Shown in pieces: positions 7,496-13,395 of a stretch of DNA of 17,651 bases (positions are counted from its first letter, which is position 1; each line of letters opens with the position of its first letter). The position numbers and the translations under genes are program-made. The stretch comes from Nitrososphaerota archaeon (GTDB lineage Archaea; Thermoproteota; Bathyarchaeia; Bathyarchaeales; Bathycorpusculaceae): positions 1-17,651 of the forward strand of contig JAITCR010000042.1 in assembly GCA_031282985.1 (NCBI GenBank), read 5' to 3'. Under the pieces are notes generated by a model. The model did no database searches and was not told the origin of the DNA. It saw only the letters and a list, made by a program, of their open reading frames with translations.

Positions 7496-7936
7496 TTAAG
7501 CGTTCCCTTGTCTTACGTTGGCAAGTAAACTTTCCATTCTTTTTTGGCCAGAGTTTATGCGTTCAGCAACTTGGTTGAATTGTGTTTGGGCAGATTGTAA
7601 AGTTTTTTCAAGCTCTTCTATGCGTTCTTTGATTGTTGTTTTTGCGTCAACTAGAGTTTTTTCTACAGAAACGCCAGCGCCTAGTCCAACTATTATTTTG
7701 TTGGGGTTAGCAAGTTTTGCTTGTACATATGAGCTGCCGCCTATGGGTACAATCATTTCAGCGTTTTCTTTTTCTTGTTCAATGCCTTCGAGTGTTGCGT
7801 TAGCATATGCTAAGTCAGTTAATGTAGCATTTACCATGCTGATTCGTTGTTGTAGTGCTGTGGCTGTTTGTTCCAAGTATCGCATTTCTATGCTTAATTT
7901 TCGAAGTTCTTCTTCTTGACTGTTTTTAATCGCCAA
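7496..7936 (-). CDS. pfdA: Prefoldin subunit alpha
   Basis: This coiled-coil chaperone subunit (146 residues from the start chosen here) forms hexamers with prefoldin beta and hands unfolded chains to the thermosome. Two long heptad-rich helices (about residues 8-48 and 92-138) flank the hairpin region containing IVPIGGSSYVQAKL and IIVGLGAGVSVEKT, which is diagnostic of the alpha subunit. Two in-frame TTG codons compete as the start. TTG 7936 has a GGAG 7 nt upstream and leaves a 4-nt gap to the preceding gene, the same gap seen before ftsY. TTG 7951 would overlap that gene by 11 nt and has no good ribosome site. I prefer 7936. Stop TAA. Confidence 0.88.
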   Translation of the reverse strand: MAIKNSQEEELRKLSIEMRYLEQTATALQQRISMVNATLTDLAYANATLEGIEQEKENAEMIVPIGGSSYVQAKLANPNKIIVGLGAGVSVEKTLVDAKTTIKERIEELEKTLQSAQTQFNQVAERINSGQKRMESLLANVRQGNA

Positions 7937-7940
7937 ACGG

Positions 7941-8168
7941 TTACTCCCCAAGAACTATTTTCTTAAGGACTTCGTTTTCAATTTTGTCTACTGGAACTTC
8001 TGTTGTTGCTTCAATTTTTATTTGGAATCTTTTTATTCTGTGTTTGCTGCCTAGTTCCGTGTAAACTTTTTCTACAGCATGTTCGCTTTTTTCTGCTAGA
8101 ACTTCTTTTGCAAAGGATGTTGCTAAATTTGGCTTGTTTATTTCGCCGGTTACTCTGAAAACCTTCAT
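7941..8168 (-). CDS. rpl18a: Large-subunit ribosomal protein L18a (L20a/LX)
   Basis: This 75-residue protein matches the archaeal LX/L18Ae family in length and in its key stretches. MKVFRVTGEINKP opens the first beta strand. A helix follows (FAKEVLAEKSEHAVEKVYTE), then LGSKHRIKR, a conserved turn, and IKIEATTEVP. It is an archaea/eukaryote-type protein of the 50S subunit. Its ATG follows directly on the TAA of the aIF6 gene with no gap, and prefoldin alpha comes next, so the three genes are almost certainly co-transcribed. Confidence 0.92.
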   Translation of the reverse strand: MKVFRVTGEINKPNLATSFAKEVLAEKSEHAVEKVYTELGSKHRIKRFQIKIEATTEVPVDKIENEVLKKIVLGE

Positions 8169-8849
8169 TTATTCTACTTCCTGCACAACATCCATTGCAT
8201 TCCCAATTATAAACATCTCGGGTCCAGTTGTCATAGAACCAGCAACAGCACCATGACTATTTGCAAGTAAACCTGTACCAACATAGGGTATACCGCAGTT
8301 AATTGTGCCAATGTCAACGGGTACTTTGAAGGCTTGTTCTAAAATTTTGCGTTCTTCATCTTTTAGCAGTGGGTGAGCAAGTACACCTTTGTTTGTGACT
8401 GCGGCTAAAGAGCCTACATAGGGTAATCCGGCAATTTCAGTTTGAAGTACTTCTACGCCTAGAGTTTCGGCGATTTTTTTAATGTCATCTTCTTTTATGT
8501 GTGGATCAGCAATGGCGCCTTTGTCACTTGCTAGAACTATGTTGCCGTATGCTGTTTTTTTGGTTTCCATAATGGTTATTGTTCCGTCGAATGCGTTGCG
8601 GATTTCTGTTAGTTCTTCTTCTCGGACGGAGCTGGGGAGCAGCATTCCGTTAGAGTTTGCACATGTAAGGGCACCGATTAATACGGAGCCGCTAATGGAA
8701 GTGTAGACTAGTTTTGCTTTTAACCAGTCGGCGAGTTCTTGGGCTTTTTGTTGGGGTACCATGCGTGGTATCATGACTATGCTTTCTGTTGTCAGAGTGT
8801 ACACGCCTATGCTTGGGTTTCCAACTATGCTTGATAAGTAAACAGTCAA
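8169..8849 (-). CDS. eif6: Translation initiation factor aIF6
   Basis: The ribosome anti-association factor binds the large subunit and keeps it from joining the small subunit too early. The chain has the repeated pentein-like pattern of the IF6 family: IVGNPSIGVY at the start, then GALTCANSNGMLLP, GNIVLASDKGAIADP, SLAAVTNKGVLAHP and GTGLLANSHGAVAG. I chose TTG 8849, giving 226 residues, the normal family size. The frame stays open to an ATG at 8924, but those 25 extra residues are hydrophobic and unlike the family, and a possible TATA element overlaps them. A weak AGGATAG ribosome site lies 7 nt before this TTG. Stop TAA abuts the L18a ATG. Confidence 0.9.
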   Translation of the reverse strand: MTVYLSSIVGNPSIGVYTLTTESIVMIPRMVPQQKAQELADWLKAKLVYTSISGSVLIGALTCANSNGMLLPSSVREEELTEIRNAFDGTITIMETKKTAYGNIVLASDKGAIADPHIKEDDIKKIAETLGVEVLQTEIAGLPYVGSLAAVTNKGVLAHPLLKDEERKILEQAFKVPVDIGTINCGIPYVGTGLLANSHGAVAGSMTTGPEMFIIGNAMDVVQEVE

Positions 8850-8895
8850 GTGGTATTCTATCCTAACAGTAAGTGTGAAAATGCAAAGTATGCAC

Positions 8896-8904
8896 AATAT
8901 TTCT
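8896..8904 (-). promoter_or_regulatory. Possible TATA element ahead of aIF6
   Basis: On the minus strand the segment reads GAAATATTG, about 50 nt upstream of the TTG at 8849, which would put a start near 8875. It sits in the 247-nt space between L31e and aIF6 (8850-9096). There I see no gene and only other A/T-rich candidates such as ATTTAAAT at about 8970. Weak evidence. Confidence 0.3.
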
Positions 8905-9096
8905 ATTGAGAAGTAACTCTGCAAATTTTTTGCTTACATATCAAATTGTAAAGTCTCAGATTCCACATTTAAATCTTCGCAAATTAACCAAGAAAAATTA
9001 GGCATATATTTGGGTTAATGTGATTGTGTTTGAGGATAAATGCAATAAAATTGTTTAAAGGTGGTTGGATGAAAAGTTGTTGGAAAAGGAGGTTAT

Positions 9097-9573
9097 TTAT
9101 TCAGCTTCTGCGAGGTAGACTGTGACGTTTTCGTCTTTGTCTTTGGTTACGCGGACGCGGATTCTGCGTGGGGGTTTCTCTATGCCTTTACCCCAGATTT
9201 TTTCGTTAACTTCTTGTGTTATAATTAATTGTGGTAGTTCGTCCTCGTCTTCTGAGATTGTTACGGCCATTTTCATGTGTTTTGCTACAAAGAGTTTAAC
9301 CAGTTGTATTGCACGTGGGGCACGTCTTTTTGGTGGGCGAATTAAGGCTTTCTGAAGGGGTATCGTGTATATTCTTTCTTCAACTATGTTGTCATCTTTC
9401 TTTTTGGGTTTTGTTTTTTCAGTTTTTGCTACAGTTTCTTTTGGTTCTGCTACGGTGGTTTCTGCTGGCAGTATTTCTTCTTGCGTTGCTGTTGTGAGTT
9501 CTTCTTCTGGTACTCCATCTAGTAATTCTGTTTCTTGTATTGCTTGTTGTTGTTCTTCGTTAGCGTTAACCAT
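9097..9573 (-). CDS. rpl31e: Large-subunit ribosomal protein L31e with N-terminal acidic/lysine-rich extension
   Basis: Residues 67-158 are a complete L31e: EERIYTIPLQKAL, PPKRRAPRAIQLVKLFVAKHM, VNEKIWGKGIEKPPRRIRVR and a short acidic tail. Residues 1-66 are additional and low in complexity. They are rich in Glu, Thr, Ala and Gln and end in a basic patch (KTKPKKKDD). The usual archaeal L31e is about 90 residues. There is no in-frame ATG, GTG or TTG between the ATG at 9573 and the core domain, so the extension must be translated if L31e is made here. The ATG shares a base with a TAA that would be reached if the L39e TAG were read through. The main L39e stop lies 14 nt upstream. The function of the extension is unknown; it is predicted to be disordered. 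Confidence 0.9.
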   Translation of the reverse strand: MVNANEEQQQAIQETELLDGVPEEELTTATQEEILPAETTVAEPKETVAKTEKTKPKKKDDNIVEERIYTIPLQKALIRPPKRRAPRAIQLVKLFVAKHMKMAVTISEDEDELPQLIITQEVNEKIWGKGIEKPPRRIRVRVTKDKDENVTVYLAEAE

Positions 9574-9587
9574 TATTTGTCATTCTC

Positions 9588-9746
9588 CTATGCCTTTATT
9601 TTTGTTGAACGCCAGTTCCGTCTACTTTTAGGGGTCATTCTGACTTTGCCGTCAGTTCTAGCAACTACCCATGTTGGAACAGACGATGATTCCTTTGATG
9701 CTTTAGCTAACCGGCGTTTTTTCGCAGGTGGTTTAACTCTTGCCAT
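9588..9746 (-). CDS. rpl39e: Large-subunit ribosomal protein L39e
   Basis: This is a 52-residue, strongly basic protein. MARVKPPAKKRRLAKASK, then VPTWVVARTDGKVRMTPKSR and RNWRSTKIKA follow the L39e pattern closely; family members are about 51 residues. In the ribosome L39e lines the peptide exit tunnel. An AAGGAT ribosome site precedes the ATG. It sits 4 nt after the PDCD5-like gene and is followed by L31e, the classic archaeal pair. It is the only complete gene in this window that ends in TAG. Reading through that TAG would add only five codons before a TAA that overlaps the L31e ATG. Confidence 0.93.
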   Translation of the reverse strand: MARVKPPAKKRRLAKASKESSSVPTWVVARTDGKVRMTPKSRRNWRSTKIKA

Positions 9747-9750
9747 TTTT

Positions 9751-10080
9751 TCATATCCTTGTAATTTTTATTTCTCGTTTGCGTGATTGAAGCTGCAGAA
9801 GTATCTGTTTTAACTGTACATCAGATAGCGGTATAGGTAATTTATTCATTTGGGCCATCTGAATTAACTGCAGTTCAATTTGTTCCGTGAAGTCGGCTTT
9901 AACCATTTTAAGGTTATTAAGCCGTTGTCTTGCTTCAGGTGACAGGATTTGTTTCAACAAAGCCTGTTTTTGAGCTTCAATTTTTTCTTCAGCTTGAGTT
10001 TGCCTTTGCTCATCACTTACGCGATTCTGCATAGACAAAAGTTTTCGTTTTCGAATGTTTTCAAGCTCATCATCTGGCAT
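9751..10080 (-). CDS. PDCD5/TFAR19-family DNA-binding protein
   Basis: This 109-residue helical protein of the PDCD5 family is well known in archaea beside S19e. The start, DDELENIRKRKLLSMQNR, and the Gln/Glu-rich helix that follows (residues 20-45) lead into the three-helix core with QILSPEARQRLNNLKMVK and PLSDVQLKQILLQL. Archaeal members bind double-stranded DNA weakly and non-specifically; their exact role is not settled. It lies 4 nt after rps19e and 4 nt before rpl39e, so it belongs to that operon. Stop TGA. Confidence 0.9.
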   Translation of the reverse strand: MPDDELENIRKRKLLSMQNRVSDEQRQTQAEEKIEAQKQALLKQILSPEARQRLNNLKMVKADFTEQIELQLIQMAQMNKLPIPLSDVQLKQILLQLQSRKREIKITRI

Positions 10081-10084
10081 CTGC

Positions 10085-10549
10085 TTATTCGCCTTGATAT
10101 TTCTTGAGTTCGGGGACAGCTTTTACCAGTTCTTTTGTCAAATCACCAGCAACGTCTTGCATTAGTTTACGGCCTTTTGGAGACATTTTTCTCCCTTCAT
10201 ATCGAATGGTGACTATTAGTTCTGCTGCTTCAAGTTGTTGGAGAATTTTACGGATGTTACTTCCGCCGGCTTTTTTGACACGGTCAGGTTTGCTGCCGCA
10301 GTTTTTTCTTCCACCATAGTCAGACCGTAGGTCTTCTAGTCCAATTGGGCCGTGTATGTAAACTTTGCGTAGAACTGATGCACTGCGGACGTACCACCAG
10401 TTTGAGTTTTGTGGGGGTTTTTCAACATGCATGCCTGTTTTGGCTACGCTTGTCCATGACAGTGGTTGAACTTCATCAACATTTTCCTTTAGGTATTTTG
10501 CTAATCTGTCAATGAATTTTGATACAGGTACATCATGAGGAGTTGTCAA
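10085..10549 (-). CDS. rps19e: Small-subunit ribosomal protein S19e
   Basis: This 154-residue protein of the 30S subunit belongs to a family restricted to archaea and eukaryotes. Recognisable stretches are HDVPVSKFIDRLAKYL at the start, WTSVAKTGMHVEKPP, WWYVRSASVLRKVYIHGPIG, the loop DYGGRKNCGSKPDRVKKAGG, and IRKILQQLEAAELI. I place the start at TTG 10549. The open frame reaches an ATG at 10636, but that stretch has no family match and contains the predicted TATA box, so it should not even be transcribed. The leader would be about 25 nt. It leads the operon rps19e-pdcd5-rpl39e-rpl31e. Confidence 0.93.
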   Translation of the reverse strand: MTTPHDVPVSKFIDRLAKYLKENVDEVQPLSWTSVAKTGMHVEKPPQNSNWWYVRSASVLRKVYIHGPIGLEDLRSDYGGRKNCGSKPDRVKKAGGSNIRKILQQLEAAELIVTIRYEGRKMSPKGRKLMQDVAGDLTKELVKAVPELKKYQGE

Positions 10550-10599
10550 GATACTCTTGTCCCTTTTAGTTTTCCTTGCAGTAAAACAGTGAAGCCTAA

Positions 10600-10608
10600 T
10601 ATAAATAT
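10600..10608 (-). promoter_or_regulatory. TATA box of the S19e operon
   Basis: On the minus strand it reads AATATTTAT within GAATATTTATATTA. Its centre is about 55 nt upstream of the TTG at 10549, predicting a transcription start near 10575-10578. This placement supports the shorter S19e start. Confidence 0.55.
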
Positions 10609-10693
10609 TCTCTGAACAACTGACAAAGTTTTGCACAGTTTTTCAAGTTATAAACTCAACATCAACCGTGTTACCAAGCAAAGCTAAATAAGT

Positions 10694-10701
10694 GGAGGTG
10701 A
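10694..10701 (+). other. Perfect Shine-Dalgarno-like octamer without an evident gene
   Basis: GGAGGTGA on the plus strand is the full complement of the expected archaeal 16S 3' end, yet only a short frame follows (GTG 10692 to TAG 10727, 11 codons). The space 10637-10832 holds nothing else I can name; all neighbours run on the minus strand. It may be chance or a tiny peptide gene. Confidence 0.2.
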
Positions 10702-10832
10702 ACCTGCGCTACTTACACTTCATTTAGGTATCAACTGTAGAGTTTTCCGCTCTTGTGCTAATTTATTTCTGTTTTTTACTGGATTATTAATATTGCATGA
10801 TTTTAAGAGTTAGAAAAAGTTTATGGGTCGGT

Positions 10833-11135
10833 TTATGAAGTGGGTGTTATTTGACGACGTTTTCTGAATAGTATAAAGACGTGCCCGCGTACTTCGACGA
10901 GTGCTGCTTCTGTTTGTTGGGCGGTTTGGTTTGCGATTGTTTGGGCGGTGTTGCTGTCTGTTAGGGCGTTTTGTAGGATTTTGATTTTTACCATTTTGTT
11001 TTTTTGGAGTTGTTTTTCGACTTCTGCTGTTAGTTGTGTTGTTAGACCTTCTTTGCCTATCCATATTGTTGGGTTTTCGTCTTTTAGTACGTGTTTAACG
11101 TGGCGTTTCATGCGAGATGTTAGGGGTTTGCTCAA
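10833..11135 (-). CDS. CRS1/YhbY (CRM) domain RNA-binding protein
   Basis: This 100-residue single-domain protein belongs to the YhbY/CRM family, which binds RNA and is linked to large-subunit assembly in bacteria. The family signature is clear: SRMKRHVKHVLKDENPTIWI followed by GKEGLT, then IKILQNAL and a closing VEVRGHVFILFRKRR with the conserved G-x-V-x-x-L-x-R pattern. The start is TTG 11135, because the family's first helix begins right there. An in-frame ATG at 11111 is the alternative. It overlaps the end of the RNase P gene by 41 nt (17 nt with the ATG), so the two are co-expressed. The YhbY-RNase P pairing supports a role in RNA processing or ribosome assembly. Confidence 0.88.
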   Translation of the reverse strand: MSKPLTSRMKRHVKHVLKDENPTIWIGKEGLTTQLTAEVEKQLQKNKMVKIKILQNALTDSNTAQTIANQTAQQTEAALVEVRGHVFILFRKRRQITPTS

Positions 11136-11472
11136 TTTTTGCGCGTTCCTTTTTCTTCTTTTTAAGTGGTATACGTGAATTATAACCGCAGTTTAAACAT
11201 GTTGCTACGATGTGGGGTTCTCTTTTTTGTTGGATGCGTATTCTGCAGTTGAATCCTGTGATGAGTAGTGTTTTGCAGTGTTTGCATATGCGGTGTTTGT
11301 ATTTTTTGGGTAGTGGGAAGCGAGCTGACATTGCTACTTTTTGAGCTGTTTTTATGTATTCTGTTGCTAATGTGGGGTTTGTTTTGCCTATGGTGTTTGC
11401 TTGTTTGAATAGTATATCTATGCGTTGTTGTGCGATTTGTTTTGTGTTTAGGGGTTTAAGTGTGTTTTTCAC
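11095..11472 (-). CDS. rnp4: Ribonuclease P protein component 4 (Rpp21/RPR2)
   Basis: This 125-residue zinc-binding subunit of archaeal RNase P helps the RNA subunit cut tRNA leaders. The N-terminal helices (QQRIDILFKQANTI, ATEYIKTAQKVAMSARFPLP) are followed by a zinc ribbon with C63-x2-C66 (RICKHCKTLL) and C92-x2-C95 (TCLNCGY). Between them, GFNCRIRIQQKREPHIV carries the family's conserved arginines. The C-terminal tail is lysine-rich (PLKKKKKERAK) and longer than in many homologues. The start codon is GTG 11472. A possible TATA element (AAATTTA at about 11500-11506) lies close enough that the message may be nearly leaderless. The downstream YhbY gene overlaps it. Confidence 0.92.
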   Translation of the reverse strand: MKNTLKPLNTKQIAQQRIDILFKQANTIGKTNPTLATEYIKTAQKVAMSARFPLPKKYKHRICKHCKTLLITGFNCRIRIQQKREPHIVATCLNCGYNSRIPLKKKKKERAKIEQTPNISHETPR

Positions 11473-11550
11473 GTATAATACCAGATGAGTTGTTTGTTGT
11501 AAATTTGTTGTGCTTGAACATAATGTTTTTGTTTACAAAGGTTCATGTTG

Positions 11551-13173
11551 TTAGGTTAGTTTGAGTTTTGTCATTATTTTTTCCATTATTTTTAGGATTA
11601 GGTGTATTATTTTGGTTATGGGACCGAGCCCTGTTGTCATTTTGTGTAATCGTTTTAGATCGTTTATGGAGAGGGTTTTTGTTAGCATTAAGACGATGAA
11701 TAATATGATTATGTAGAATATTGTGCCGATGGTTAATGCTATTGCGCTGTCGAGGTTTATGAATGAAAATGTGCCGATGTTTGTGTTAAAGTTTATGAGG
11801 TTTATGAGTAGGTATGTTAGTGTTGCGGTTATTGTTGAGGTGATTAGAATTTTAGCTGAGAATATCCAGTTGATGGTTAAGTGGTAATGTTTTTTTATCC
11901 AAATTATGGATAAAATTAGGCTAGGTATGGGAGCGACTGTGGAGGTGAAGATTAGTCCAAGTACGTTGTATTGCATGATTAAAAAGTATCCCATTGGGAA
12001 TCCGATTGCTGCTGTGAGTATGGTAAATTTTAGGTTTAGTTTTGTTTGTCCTTGACTGTTTAGTAGGTTGCCGATGCTAAGGCTTCCTGCTGCGCTAAGT
12101 AGATAGTTCATGGCTAGTAGCGTGAGGAAGAATGGTATTAAGTCGAATGATGGATATAGTGTGTTAGCTATTTGTGTTGATAGGCACATAACTAATGTTG
12201 CTATGGGTACGACTATAAGGGAGGAGTATTTTACTGAGTATTGGAACACGTTTTTTAGTGCTGTTTTGTTTTTTTTAGCATCAAGTTTTGAGAATGCGGG
12301 AAAAAGCATGTTGTTTATGGGTGTGGCAAAGAAACTTATCAGAATTATAAAGTTTACTGCTGCGAAATAGTTGCCTATTATTGAGCGGTCTGTGTAGAAG
12401 TGTTGGAGAATTAATGTGTAGAATGGTAGAAGGAACCCAGATATTATGGTTAGTATTGATATGGGTATGCCGTATTTGAGCATTTCTTTAGTGTATTCTT
12501 TAATTTCTAATTTAGAGGATGACGACAATGTTTTAGGTAATTTGCGGTACAGAATCATTATAAATGTTAATCCGATAACTCCTGCAATCATAGAAGATAA
12601 TACAAAGCCTGTTACAGCACCTGTGGTGCCTAAACCCAGCATGACTAGTAATACTATAAATGTAGTTTTGATTACTGATTGGCAGATTAGCATTGTACTA
12701 TTATAAGTTGTTTCTTCTGTTCCAGTAAAGACGGCTGTTGCAGTACTAATCAGTCCACCTGCTATTATTGAAAATGAGGCTATTCTAATTAGTAGTGCTA
12801 TTTCGGGTATATGGTACCAATTGTTTGCGAGAAATCCTGAGAGGAGAAAAGATACAAAAAATAATAGGACCCCTAGGATCATTTCAAAGGCGATTCCTGC
12901 GATGAACATGTTTTTTATTTCTGTTTCGCGTTTTTCTGCTCGGTATTGTGCGGTGTAGCGAATTATCGCAGAGGTTACACCCCAGTCTCGGAAAAGCATA
13001 ATTAGAGTGGGCACAGTAAATGCAAATGAATATAGAGCATATGCTTCTGAGCCTAACAGGTTAGTGACATATATAGTGCCTACTGCTGAGATAACAGAGG
13101 ATATTACCAAACCCCATAGGTAATTAAATCCAGCCTTTGTAGAGGTTTTAGCTAAATCTGCTGCCTAGCTCAT
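11551..13173 (-). CDS. MOP-superfamily polysaccharide/lipid-linked oligosaccharide flippase, with in-frame TAG at codon 3
   Basis: This large membrane protein has about 14 hydrophobic helices and resembles archaeal Wzx-like flippases that turn lipid-linked sugars outward for N-glycosylation or surface polymers. Recognisable stretches are SVISAVGTIYVTNLLGSEAY, LFRDWGVTSAIIRYTAQYRA and NYFAAVNFIILISFFATPIN. The frame starts ATG-AGC-TAG (13173-13165) and then continues AADLAKTSTKAGFNYLWG straight into the first membrane helix. That pre-helix segment looks like normal family sequence. The only conventional start after the TAG is TTG 13110, which has no ribosome site and would cut into helix 1. 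So the TAG is read as sense (pyrrolysine or suppression), or it is a sequencing error or mutation, or the start is unusual. The next gene on this strand encodes a surface protein, a plausible glycosylation target. Confidence 0.8.
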
Positions 13174-13348
13174 TTTCTCAATACTTAAAGTTAAATGATG
13201 GTGTTGTTAGTACTACTGCAATGTTTATGGATTGTGGTTTATTTAGAATCCTTTCGTAAGGCATATTTTCTGTAAAAACTTGTCAAGCAAGTATTGGAGT
13301 ATTAACAAAGTTTAGCAAGTGAGAATTAATTAATTAACAAGACGGAAC

Positions 13349-13362
13349 AAAAAAAGAAGAGA
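13349..13362 (-). terminator. T-tract terminator of the surface-protein gene
   Basis: The minus strand shows TCTTCTTTTTTT about 35-45 nt after the TAA at 13396. This is a run of 7 T with T-rich lead-in, typical of archaeal termination. The rest of 13174-13348 contains a tandem TTAATTAA-type A/T palindrome (13326-13337) but no gene. Confidence 0.45.
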
Positions 13363-13395
13363 TTGTTTTGTTTTTTTAGCTATTGTTTTTTGGAC

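Noticed and set aside
6659..7919. Serine-rich plus-strand frames opposite ftsY and pfdA
   Set aside because: The minus-strand genes carry complete family motifs. The plus frames are antisense artefacts.
8850..8924. Hydrophobic N-terminal extension of aIF6 as a membrane anchor
   Set aside because: aIF6 is a soluble ribosome factor of about 220 residues. The TTG at 8849 gives this length, and a possible TATA element overlaps the extension.
10550..10636. Longer S19e start
   Set aside because: The extension contains the TATA box and has no resemblance to S19e.
10694..10712. Similarity to the 3' end of 16S rRNA (GAACCTGCG next to GGAGGTG)
   Set aside because: The match is only about nine bases in the sense orientation and the anti-SD part is reversed; no rRNA structure surrounds it.
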